From assembly GCF_002080045.1 (NCBI RefSeq), contig NZ_MUIN01000007.1, positions 440,806 through 504,805 on the forward strand: 64,000 bases of DNA. Direction: 5' to 3'. Of the stretch, positions 17,757-25,356 are shown in pieces. The position numbers and the translations under genes were made by a program. The notes beneath the pieces were generated by a model. It had not been told where the DNA came from and ran no database searches. It worked only from the letters and a program-made list of their open reading frames with translations. Source of the DNA: Pseudomonas sp. Bc-h. GTDB lineage: Bacteria; Pseudomonadota; Gammaproteobacteria; Pseudomonadales; Pseudomonadaceae. Each line of letters starts with the position of its first letter. The first letter of the stretch is position 1.

Positions 17757-18119
17757 GGTTTTTTCCTCGAATAAACTCGGCGCATCACGGATCTGTTGCC
17801 TGTGATCTGAACACCCGGTTGGGGCGTAGCGCACCATGTTGGGTATTTCGCACCAACACGCCCCGCCTGACAAGCGCAAAAGTAACGGTGTTGTCTTCGC
17901 TCGCACCTGTGATGAGTCTGGGGCCCTACACGCTGGATCCCGCAGGCGTGCTGCCCGGGGGTGCCAAATATCAAATTTCAGGCACCAAAAATCAATCGCT
18001 TACCGGTTATCCGGGCGATTTCAGATTTATGACGCGCAGGAAAATAAAACTTGCGTCGCAGATTTCGCAGTGGTAAAAATTTTTACCACCACCACACAAC
18101 ATCTGCGTCGAGGTTCCAA
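17757..18119. other. Divergent control region of the polyamine-type locus
   Basis: This 363-bp gap between the HTH-cupin gene and the ABC substrate-binding protein gene holds no supported gene. It contains GGTGCC (17970-17975) facing GGCACC (17991-17996) around AT-rich sequence, and the perfect 20-bp palindrome at 18070-18089. Both promoters should lie here. Confidence 0.6.
18070..18089. promoter_or_regulatory. Perfect 20-bp palindrome, candidate operator
   Basis: GTGGTAAAAA is followed directly by its exact reverse complement TTTTTACCAC, with no spacer. It ends 30 bases before the start codon of the ABC binding protein, overlapping the expected promoter or leader. A dimeric repressor such as the divergent HTH-cupin protein is the obvious candidate ligand. 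Confidence 0.75.
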
Positions 18120-19181
18120 ATGCACAAGAAGCACAAGCCGTGCCACGCTTTAGCCGCTCTCGCGTTTGCCGTTGCCGGGCTGGCAGCCGCACAGTCCGCG
18201 AGCGCCCGTGATCTGACGATCGTTTCCTGGGGAGGAAACTTTCAGGACGCACAACGTGAGATTTTCTTCGCACCGTTCGGCCAGCAGACGGGCAAGAAAG
18301 TCCTCGACCAGAGCTGGGATGGCGGCGTAGGCGTACTCGACGCCAAGGTGAAAGTCGGCAACCCGAACTGGGACGTGGTCGAGGTGGAAGCCGAGGACCT
18401 CGCGCTAGGTTGCGACTCCGGCCTCTACGAAAAAATCGACTGGGCCAAGGTCGGCAACAAGGCCGATTTCATCCCTGAAGCGGTCAACGACTGCGGTGTC
18501 GGCGCCATCGTGTGGAACACCGGCGTGGCATGGGACGCCGACAAACTGAAGACATCCCCGACATCCTGGGCCGACTTCTTCGACACCACAAAGTTTCCTG
18601 GCAAGCGCGGCCTGCGCAAAGGCCCGAAATACTCGCTGGAATTCGCGCTCATCGCCGACGGTGTGAAACCGGCCGACGTCTACAAGGTGCTGCGCACCCC
18701 CGAAGGCGTGGACCGCGCATTCAATAAGCTGAACAGCATCAAATCCAGCATCGTCTGGTGGGAAGCCGGGGCTCAGCCACTGCAAATGCTGTCCGCGGGC
18801 GATGTGGTCATGAGCTCGGCCTACAACGGCCGCATCACCGGTTTCAACCGCAACGAAGGCAAGCACTTCAAGTTCCTGTGGAATGGCAGCGTGTCGGCCA
18901 TCGACTCCTGGACCGTACTCAAGGGCAGCGAAAACAAGGCCGCGGCCATGGACTTCATCGCCTTCGCCAGCAAGCCGGAAAATCTGTCAAAACTGCCGAA
19001 ATTCATCGCCTACGGCCTGCCTAACAAAAAGGCCAACGACCTGGTGCCAGAGGACCTCAAGGCCGACCTGCCGACCACGCCCGACAACCTCGCGGCGGCC
19101 CTGCCGCTGGACGTCGAGTTCTGGGTCGACAACACCGAATCGCTCACCGAGCGTTTCAACGCCTGGATCGCCCAGAAGTAA
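18120..19181 (+). CDS. ABC transporter periplasmic binding protein, polyamine type
   Basis: The 353-residue protein has a Sec signal peptide (basic MHKKHK, hydrophobic core, cleavage probably after 'AQSASA'). The mature part begins 'RDLTIVSWGGNFQDA', typical of the spermidine/putrescine and related binding protein family (PotD/SBP_bac_8 type). It captures the substrate in the periplasm for the ATPase and permeases that follow. GAGG lies 6-9 bases before the ATG. A strong hairpin after its stop suggests it is made in excess of the membrane components. The ligand may be a polyamine or a related amine-bearing compound. Confidence 0.92.
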   Translation: MHKKHKPCHALAALAFAVAGLAAAQSASARDLTIVSWGGNFQDAQREIFFAPFGQQTGKKVLDQSWDGGVGVLDAKVKVGNPNWDVVEVEAEDLALGCDSGLYEKIDWAKVGNKADFIPEAVNDCGVGAIVWNTGVAWDADKLKTSPTSWADFFDTTKFPGKRGLRKGPKYSLEFALIADGVKPADVYKVLRTPEGVDRAFNKLNSIKSSIVWWEAGAQPLQMLSAGDVVMSSAYNGRITGFNRNEGKHFKFLWNGSVSAIDSWTVLKGSENKAAAMDFIAFASKPENLSKLPKFIAYGLPNKKANDLVPEDLKADLPTTPDNLAAALPLDVEFWVDNTESLTERFNAWIAQK

Positions 19182-19209
19182 CCCCGCGTCAGCGACTGGA
19201 CCATCCCTC

Positions 19210-19231
19210 TGCCACCCCTGCGCGGGTGGCA
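19210..19231 (+). other. Intercistronic hairpin after the binding-protein gene
   Basis: TGCCACCC (19210-19217) and GGGTGGCA (19224-19231) form a perfect 8-bp stem with a 6-base loop, 28 bases after the binding-protein stop. No T tract follows, so it is more likely a 3'-end-stabilising or attenuating hairpin than a full terminator. Confidence 0.6.
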
Positions 19232-19363
19232 GCTTCAAACCTGAACGACTGCCATGTCGCGCCCGCCGCGACGTGACGGTCGATGATTGCTTCTTCATTT
19301 TGCGTGTATAGGCAGATGAGTAGCGAAGACGGACCCTGCCTACTCCCTGATGAGGGCTGCGAC

Positions 19364-20443
19364 ATGAAACACCTGGTCAGTTTCAAGAACATCCAGAAAA
19401 CCTACGATGGCTTTCGCCCGGTCGTGAAAGACCTGAACCTGGACATCAAGGAAGGCGAATTCGTCACCCTTCTCGGCCCGTCCGGATCGGGCAAGACCAC
19501 CAGCCTGATGATGCTCGCCGGCTTCGAAACGCCGACCCAGGGCGAGATTTTCCTCAAGGACAAACCGCTGCACAACCTGCCGCCGCACAAACGCGATATC
19601 GGCATGGTGTTTCAGAATTACGCGCTGTTCCCGCACATGACCATCGAGGAAAACCTCGCGTTCCCTCTGTCGGTGCGCAAGATGAACCGCGTCGAGCGCG
19701 CCGAGAAAGTCCGCCGTGCGCTGGACATGGTGCGCCTCAATGACTTCGCCAAGCGCTACCCGGCGCAGATGTCCGGCGGCCAGCAGCAACGCGTGGCCCT
19801 GGCCCGCGCCCTGGTGTTCGAACCCAAGCTGGTGTTGATGGACGAACCGTTGGGCGCCCTCGACAAACAGCTGCGCGAGCACATGCAGCTGGAGATCAAA
19901 CACCTGCACAAGCAACTGGGGCTGACCGTGGTCTACGTGACCCACGACCAGAGCGAGGCGCTGACCATGTCGGACCGTGTCGCGGTGTTCAACGACGGCG
20001 TGATCCAGCAGATCGACACCCCGGCGGCCATTTACGAAACCCCGACCAAAAGCTTCGTCGCCCAGTTCATCGGCGAGAACAACACATTGCTCGGCACCGT
20101 GCTGTCCCAGGACGCCGCCCACTCCACCGTTCGCCTCAAGGACGGCAGCCACGTACAAGCCATTACCGTGACCGGCGCGCTGCCGGGGGAGCCCGTTGCG
20201 CTGTGCATCCGTCCCGAGCGGGTGATTGTCAGCGCTGCCGGCACCACGCCGTTGACCGCTCGCATTCGCGAATACATCTATCTGGGCGATCACGTGCGAA
20301 TGATCACCGAAATCGCCGGCCAGCCCGACTTCATGATCAAGCTGCCGGCCACGAAAATGGACAGCAGCTGGACCGTCGGCAGCTCCATTTCCCTGTCCTG
20401 GGCGCCCGAGCACATCCGTGCGCTCGACGTCACCCGGCACTGA
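19364..20443 (+). CDS. ABC transporter ATPase, PotA-like
   Basis: The 359-residue ATPase has Walker A 'GPSGSGKTT' at about residue 38, Q-loop 'MVFQNYALFPHMT', signature 'MSGGQQQRVALARAL', Walker B 'LVLMDEPLGAL', H-loop 'THDQSEA', and a C-terminal TOBE domain (~residues 280-350). These are the marks of the CUT1/polyamine importer ATPases. GAGGG precedes the ATG. It is followed by the first permease after 10 bases. It powers import by the two permeases downstream. Confidence 0.95.
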   Translation: MKHLVSFKNIQKTYDGFRPVVKDLNLDIKEGEFVTLLGPSGSGKTTSLMMLAGFETPTQGEIFLKDKPLHNLPPHKRDIGMVFQNYALFPHMTIEENLAFPLSVRKMNRVERAEKVRRALDMVRLNDFAKRYPAQMSGGQQQRVALARALVFEPKLVLMDEPLGALDKQLREHMQLEIKHLHKQLGLTVVYVTHDQSEALTMSDRVAVFNDGVIQQIDTPAAIYETPTKSFVAQFIGENNTLLGTVLSQDAAHSTVRLKDGSHVQAITVTGALPGEPVALCIRPERVIVSAAGTTPLTARIREYIYLGDHVRMITEIAGQPDFMIKLPATKMDSSWTVGSSISLSWAPEHIRALDVTRH

Positions 20444-20453
20444 GGCCCCAATC

Positions 20454-21701
20454 ATGAGTCAGACCGCCGTTTTACAGCAGCGCGATGAAGACACCGTGGA
20501 CCTGAGGGCCAAGCTCAGAAAGTCCCAGCGCGCCTATAAACTGAAATCTCTCGCGCTGATCGCGCCGCTGTTCCTGTTCGTGCTGGTGTGCTTTGCATTC
20601 CCGATCGGCACCATGCTCAGCCGCAGTGTCGACAACCCGGAAGTCAACACGGCCATGCCCGCCACGACAGCCGCGTTGAGTACCTGGCACGCTGACGACC
20701 TACCCGACGAAGGCACTTACGCTGCGCTGATCAAAGACCTGGCCGCTGCCAAGGAAAACGGCCAGATCCTTGCCCTGAGCAAACGCCTGAGCTACGAGAT
20801 CCCCGACTACCGCACCGTCATCACCAAGACCCTGCGCAAGCTGCCGGATGACAGCGCGGCCTCGAAACGCGACGCGTTGATCGAGGTGGACAAGGCCTGG
20901 GGCGATGTCGGCTACTGGAAAGCGCTGAAGCAAGCGTCTTCAAAACTCACGCCCTACTATCTCCTGGCTTCGCTGGATCATCGCTTTGATTCGGCGACCG
21001 GCAGCATCGTCAAGGCCGATCCAAACCAATCCATCTACGTCGATATTTTCGCCCGCACCTTTTACATCGGTGCCATCGTCACAGTGCTTTGCCTGCTGCT
21101 CGGGTTTCCCGTCGCGTACTGGCTGGCGATCCTTCCAGAGGGTAAAAGCAACCTGCTGATGATTTGCGTGCTGCTGCCCTTCTGGACCTCGTTGATCGTG
21201 CGCACGGCGGCGTGGATCGTACTGCTGCAGTCGGATGGTCTGATCAACCGGACGCTGATGTTGTTCGGCATCGTCGACGCGCCGATCCAGCTGGTGTTCA
21301 ACCGCACCGGGGTGATCATCGCCATGACCCACGTGCTGCTGCCCTTCATGATCCTGCCGCTGTACAGCGTGATGAAGAGCATTCCTTCGAACTACGTGCG
21401 AGCCGCCATTTCCCTGGGTGCGCATCCGTTCGTGGCCTTCTGGCGCGTGTACGTTCCGCAGACCTTCGCGGGGCTGGCGGCGGGCGGTCTGCTGACGTTC
21501 ATTCTCGCCATCGGCTACTACGTGACTCCGGCCCTGGTCGGCGGCGCAGCAGATCAGATGGTCAGCTACTTCGTTGCCTTCTACACCAACAAGACCGTGA
21601 ACTGGGGCATGGCGTCGGCGCTCGGCAGCCTGCTGTTGATCGCGACCCTGCTGCTCTACGTCGTGTACGGCAAGCTCACTAATATGACTCAAGCGAGGTA
21701 A
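20454..21701 (+). CDS. ABC permease, PotB/PotH-like, with large periplasmic insertion
   Basis: The 415-residue permease has one N-terminal helix (~residues 35-55, 'SLALIAPLFLFVLVCFAFPI'), then about 140 hydrophilic residues, then five more helices with the EAA-loop 'RAAISLGAHPFVAFWRVYVP'. Ordinary PotB proteins are about 275-310 residues, so the block between the first two helices is an extra, presumably periplasmic, domain. GAGG precedes the ATG. It begins 10 bases after the ATPase stop and is followed after 5 bases by the second permease. The insertion might contact the binding protein. Confidence 0.92.
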   Translation: MSQTAVLQQRDEDTVDLRAKLRKSQRAYKLKSLALIAPLFLFVLVCFAFPIGTMLSRSVDNPEVNTAMPATTAALSTWHADDLPDEGTYAALIKDLAAAKENGQILALSKRLSYEIPDYRTVITKTLRKLPDDSAASKRDALIEVDKAWGDVGYWKALKQASSKLTPYYLLASLDHRFDSATGSIVKADPNQSIYVDIFARTFYIGAIVTVLCLLLGFPVAYWLAILPEGKSNLLMICVLLPFWTSLIVRTAAWIVLLQSDGLINRTLMLFGIVDAPIQLVFNRTGVIIAMTHVLLPFMILPLYSVMKSIPSNYVRAAISLGAHPFVAFWRVYVPQTFAGLAAGGLLTFILAIGYYVTPALVGGAADQMVSYFVAFYTNKTVNWGMASALGSLLLIATLLLYVVYGKLTNMTQAR

Positions 21702-21706
21702 TCGAC

Positions 21707-22531
21707 ATGTTGCAGCCTTATGCGTCCTCTGCTGAAAAGCTCGCCCGTTTCGGATTGGTCTGGGCGTCCATTCTGATCCTGCTGTTTCTGATCGTGCCGA
21801 TTCTGGTGATCATTCCCCTGTCGTTCAATTCGTCGTCCTTCCTGACGTACCCGATGGACGGGTTCTCCTTGCGTTGGTACGAAGAATTGATGTCCTCCCA
21901 GGAGTGGCAGCAAGCGTTCAAGAACAGTTTCATCATCGCGCCGGGTGCGACGTTGCTGGCAATGATCTTCGGCACCATGGCGTCGGTCGGGTTGTGCCGG
22001 GGCGATTTCCGGTTCAAGAGCGTGGTCATGGCGTTCCTCATCTCGCCGATGATCGTGCCGTTGATCATTGTCGCGGTCGGCCTGTACTTCTTCTTCGCCA
22101 AGCTGCAATTGCTCAACAGCTACCTCGGTCTGGTCCTGGCCCACGCGATGCTCGGCGTGCCCTTCGTGGTCATCACCGTCAACGCGACGCTGCAGGGGTT
22201 CAACACCAACCTGAGCCGCGCCGCCGCCAGCCTCGGCGCCCCGCCCCTGACCGTTTTCTTCAGGGTCGTGCTGCCGCTGATCGCACCCGGTGTCATCTCC
22301 GGCGGTCTGTTCGCCTTCGCCACCTCGTTCGATGAAGTGGTGGTGACGCTGTTCCTCGCCAGCCCTTCGCAGCGCACATTGCCGCTGCAGATGTTCGCCG
22401 GCATTCGCGAAAACATCAGCCCGAACATTGCTGCGGTCGCCACCATCATGGTCGTGCTGTCGGTACTGATGCTGCTGACCCTGGAAGTGCTGCGGCGGCG
22501 CAACGAAAAACTGAAGGTAAAAAAAGAATAA
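21707..22531 (+). CDS. ABC permease, PotC/PotI-like
   Basis: The 274-residue permease has six predicted helices, starting 'LVWASILILLFLIVPILVII', and the EAA-loop 'SRAAASLGAPPLTVFFRVVLP' near residue 165, which docks on the ATPase. It has no large insertion, unlike its partner. GAGG lies 7-10 bases before the ATG, inside the end of the previous gene. The cytoplasmic tail is basic (RRRNEKLKVKKE). It is followed after 101 bases by the aminotransferase gene, with a small imperfect hairpin but no T tract, so read-through is likely. Confidence 0.94.
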   Translation: MLQPYASSAEKLARFGLVWASILILLFLIVPILVIIPLSFNSSSFLTYPMDGFSLRWYEELMSSQEWQQAFKNSFIIAPGATLLAMIFGTMASVGLCRGDFRFKSVVMAFLISPMIVPLIIVAVGLYFFFAKLQLLNSYLGLVLAHAMLGVPFVVITVNATLQGFNTNLSRAAASLGAPPLTVFFRVVLPLIAPGVISGGLFAFATSFDEVVVTLFLASPSQRTLPLQMFAGIRENISPNIAAVATIMVVLSVLMLLTLEVLRRRNEKLKVKKE

Positions 22532-22632
22532 GCCAACTGGCACCGTCCCTTTCGGACGCATTGAAAACCATGTGATGCCCTTCCGGGTCAGGCCCGGGAC
22601 GGCAAACTACTGTCCAGATTCAGAGGTTGAGA

Positions 22633-23880
22633 ATGGCTAACTTAGTGGGCGATGTATCCAGTGCCGCGCGTATCCTGCCGGAGCTGAACGGCGAGAAGTT
22701 GTTCATCCGCAAAGGCAAAGGCGCCCGCCTGTGGGACGACAAGGGCCAAAGCTACATTGACACCGCACTGGGATTCGGCGCGGTGCTGTTGGGACACGCC
22801 AACCAGTCGGTAAATGCCGCCGTAACCGACGCCCTCGATGACAGCGCGGCGCCCTCCTGGGCTCACGTGCGCGAACACGGTGCCGCGACCGCGCTGGCCC
22901 GGCACACTGGGGAACTGACCAAAGTCATGTTCACCAACTCGGGCAGTGAAGCCGTCCACCTGGCCTGCCGAGCCGCACGGGCCTACACCGGTCGCGGCAA
23001 GATCGCCAAGATGGCGGCCGGTTTCGACGGCTGGTTCGACGACGTCAGCTTCGGCAACGTGACGTCCGACGAAGCCTGCTTCGCCGATGGCAAACGTCCG
23101 TCAACGGAGCGCACCACCCTGATCCGCTTCAACGATTTCGCCGACATCGAGCGGCTGTTCGCCGAAGACAGCGACATCGCGGCGGTGATTCTCGAACCCA
23201 TGCTGGCCAATGCCGGCTGCATCATGCCGATGCCCGGCTACCTCAAGCATGTGCAGGACGTCGCCCACAAACACGGCGCGTTGGTGATCTGCGACGAGGT
23301 GCTGATGGGTTTCCGTTTGTACGCCGGGCTGGCCGGATTGCGCGAAGGCCTGGACCCGGACCTTGCCAGCGTCGGCAAGGCGATCGGCAATGGTGTGCCG
23401 GTGTCTGCCGTGGTTGGCAAACCGCACATTCTGGAGGGTTTCGAGGAAGGCCGAGTGGCGCGCGGCGGTACATTCAGTGGCAACCCGCTGGCTTGCGCCG
23501 CGGTCAGCAGCACCCTGGCGCTGCTGGACCAGAGCGACTATGCCCTGCTGATTCAGCGCGGCGACGATCTGCGTTCGGCCATCGAGACCACGTTCAAATC
23601 CCACGGCATCACCATCGCCACCAGCGGGTACGGCAACGTCTTCGGCATCTGGCTGGCGGCATCCGCTCCCGTCACCTATGAAGAAGCATCGAGAATCGCC
23701 AACCCTGGCTTCACCAAAGCCCTGCATCTGGCGCTGCGCGAAGCGGGCGTGCTGATGATGCCGTCGCCGTACGGGCGTATCTACATCTCGTTCGAGCACA
23801 GTGACGAGGTGATCGAGGAGATGAAAGCGGCGTTCGACATCGCGGCCCGTCAGTTGAAAGGGCAGTACGCCGGGGTGTAG
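22633..23880 (+). CDS. Class III aminotransferase, glutamate-1-semialdehyde aminomutase-like
   Basis: The 415-residue fold-type I PLP enzyme has 'NSGSEAVHLACRAARAYTGR' at about residue 100, the Asp-containing 'LVICDEVLMGFR' near residue 220, and the PLP lysine in 'ASVGKAIGNGVPVSAVVG' near 248. It resembles the HemL/ornithine-omega-transaminase branch but lies in a transport operon, which argues for catabolic transamination of the imported amine rather than heme synthesis. GAGG precedes the ATG. Its last eleven codons are duplicated, degenerate, at 24945-24977 beyond the RAYT gene. Confidence 0.88.
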   Translation: MANLVGDVSSAARILPELNGEKLFIRKGKGARLWDDKGQSYIDTALGFGAVLLGHANQSVNAAVTDALDDSAAPSWAHVREHGAATALARHTGELTKVMFTNSGSEAVHLACRAARAYTGRGKIAKMAAGFDGWFDDVSFGNVTSDEACFADGKRPSTERTTLIRFNDFADIERLFAEDSDIAAVILEPMLANAGCIMPMPGYLKHVQDVAHKHGALVICDEVLMGFRLYAGLAGLREGLDPDLASVGKAIGNGVPVSAVVGKPHILEGFEEGRVARGGTFSGNPLACAAVSSTLALLDQSDYALLIQRGDDLRSAIETTFKSHGITIATSGYGNVFGIWLAASAPVTYEEASRIANPGFTKALHLALREAGVLMMPSPYGRIYISFEHSDEVIEEMKAAFDIAARQLKGQYAGV

Positions 23881-24230
23881 CTGTGGGTGGCGGCGGATCA
23901 TGTTCGTCTGACCCGCCGCCATCGCTGCCGTCGTGACCTCCGGCGTCTCCCACAGGTTTTGTATCAGGGCGTGAGTCTGCGGCAGCCCCGCACACCGCCA
24001 TCGCTGCCGTCGTGACCTCCGGCGTCTCCCACAGGTTTTTTGTCGGGGCGTGAGTCTGCGGCAGCCCCGCACACCGCCATCGCTGCCGTCGTGACCTCCG
24101 GCGTCTCCCACAGGTTTTGTATAGGGGCGTGAGTCTGCGGCAGAGCCGCACACCGCCATCGCTGCCGTCGTGACTTCCGGCGTCTCCCACAGGTTTTGTG
24201 TCGGGGCGTGAGTCTGCGGCAGACCCGCGA
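23847..24230. repeat. REP array A: four direct 79-bp units
   Basis: Four near-identical units repeat with an exact 79-bp period. The copies of ATCGCTGCCG begin at 23921, 24000, 24079 and 24158. Each carries a core (GTCGTGACCTCCGGCGTC plus TCCCACAGGT) and a spacer with GGGCGTGAGTCTGCGGCAG. The first unit is preceded by aminotransferase 3'-end sequence that recurs at 24945. These are REP elements of the type mobilised by RAYT proteins. Confidence 0.85.
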
Positions 24231-24272
24231 ACGGCGCTTTCGATGCATCGCCGATCCTCCGTCAGTCGCTGA

Positions 24273-24316
24273 ACCTGTGGGAGACGCCGGAGGTCACGAC
24301 GGCAGCGAGGCGATGG
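24273..24316 (-). repeat. Inverted REP unit closing array A
   Basis: ACCTGTGGGAGACGCCGGAG and following bases are the reverse complement of the REP core, ending in GCGATGG. Together with the direct units it makes a BIME-like head-to-head arrangement just before the transposase gene. Confidence 0.8.
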
Positions 24317-24435
24317 GTCAGGCAATCGATAAACAAGCGACTGGCCTCAATCACATCCTGAAGCACACGCGCACCTGCCACGCCCGGTCAACCAACTAGC
24401 CTTTGCCTTCCAGACCGAAATCAGGAACACAAGGC

Positions 24436-24909
24436 ATGTGCCCCAGCCCTCGATCCAGAAATCTGCGCCTCGGACGTCATTCTCAAACAGATCAGATCTA
24501 CATGATCACGGCCATCACCCACGACCGACAACCATTCTTCAGTGACCTGCGGGCAGGTCGGCTGTTGGTCCATCAGTTCAGCAAAGCACAACGAGCTGAC
24601 CTTGCAGACTCCCTGGCCTGGGTGGTGATGCCCGACCACTTTCACTGGCTCATGCAACTCAACAGTCGGGACCTCTCGGCAGTGGTACATCGGGTCAAGT
24701 GCCAGACTGCGGGGAAAGTGAATGCGTACCTGGGCAGGTCTGGCCAGTTCTGGCAGAGAAGCTTCCACGACCGTGCGATCCGCCATGAGCAGGACCTGCG
24801 ACCCGCCGCACGCTACATCATCGCCAACCCGATACGAGCCGGGCTGGTAAAGCGGGTACAGGATTATTCGCTGTGGGATGCAATCTGGCTGGATGGGAAA
24901 TCCTTTTGA
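24436..24909 (+). CDS. rayT: REP-associated tyrosine transposase (RAYT)
   Basis: The 157-residue protein is a Y1 (HUH) single-strand transposase of the IS200-like group. The metal-binding HUH motif is in 'PDHFHWLMQL' (about residue 72) and the catalytic-tyrosine helix is in 'AARYIIANPIRAGLV' (about residue 133). RAYTs cut and rejoin REP hairpins as single-stranded DNA. AGGA lies 14 bases before the ATG, with AAGG closer. The gene is intact and flanked on both sides by REP arrays. No IS200-type end hairpins other than the REPs were seen. Confidence 0.9.
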   Translation: MCPSPRSRNLRLGRHSQTDQIYMITAITHDRQPFFSDLRAGRLLVHQFSKAQRADLADSLAWVVMPDHFHWLMQLNSRDLSAVVHRVKCQTAGKVNAYLGRSGQFWQRSFHDRAIRHEQDLRPAARYIIANPIRAGLVKRVQDYSLWDAIWLDGKSF

Positions 24910-24927
24910 TAGTGGTGATTTTGGCCG

Positions 24928-24936
24928 CCCCCCCCC
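24928..24936 (+). repeat. C9 homopolymer tract
   Basis: Nine consecutive C, followed by GGG, lie 19 bases after the RAYT stop. Such a tract is prone to replication slippage and to sequencing error. Confidence 0.8.
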
Positions 24937-24944
24937 GGGCGTCT

Positions 24945-25015
24945 CCGTCAGTTGAAAAGACAGTACGCCGCGATGTAGCTGTGGGTAGCGGCGGATCACA
25001 TTCGTCTGACCCGCC
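24945..25015 (+). repeat. Degenerate second copy of the aminotransferase 3' end
   Basis: This block matches 23847-23917 with scattered substitutions. It still reads RQLKRQYAAM-stop, against RQLKGQYAGV-stop in the real gene, then the same non-coding sequence up to the first REP unit. It is not a gene; it marks a segmental duplication around the RAYT cassette. Confidence 0.85.
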
Positions 25016-25256
25016 GCCATCGCTGCCGTCGTGACCTCCGGCGTCTCCCACAGGTTTTGTGTCAGGGCGTGAGTCTGTGGCAGCCCCGCACACCGCCATC
25101 GCTGCCGTCGTGACCTCCGGCGTCTTCCACAGGTTTTGTGTCAGGGCGTAAGTCTGCGGCAGCCCCGCGAACGGCGCTATCGATGCACCGCCAATCCTCC
25201 GCCGTTCGCCGGACCTGTGGGAGACGCCGGAGGTCACGACGGCAGCGACAGCGATG
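25016..25256. repeat. REP array B: two direct units and one inverted unit
   Basis: Two direct 79-bp units (ATCGCTGCCG at 25019 and 25098) are followed by a GCGAACGGCGCT linker and an inverted core starting at 25213. The plan repeats array A with two units fewer. The stretch 25257-25356 beyond it holds nothing recognisable. Confidence 0.85.
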
Positions 25257-25356
25257 TGTCATCTGCAGAAGAGCCGGCGATGACCATGGTGAGCACCGAG
25301 ACGGCGATGTCTTGCACCCGACAACCGTGCCGCGCTTGAGCCCACCGACATCCTGT

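Larger units (their letters stand above)
23881..25256. mobile_element. RAYT/REP cassette
   Basis: A REP-associated tyrosine transposase gene is enclosed by two REP arrays that have the same plan: direct units with 79-bp period, a GCGAACGGCGCT linker, then one inverted unit. Both arrays are preceded by the same ~70-bp sequence that includes the aminotransferase 3' end. RAYTs are usually single-copy domesticated relatives of IS200/IS605 transposases that spread REP sequences. Confidence 0.8.

Noticed and set aside
22532..22632. Terminator between the second permease and the aminotransferase
   Set aside because: Only a 5-bp hairpin (CGTCC/GGACG) and a CCCGGG dyad are present, without a T tract. 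Read-through into the aminotransferase is more likely.
23917..24230. Regular 79-bp repeats considered as a CRISPR array
   Set aside because: Spacers are nearly identical between units, repeats are too long, one unit is inverted, no cas genes are present, and a RAYT gene is adjacent. REP elements explain it.
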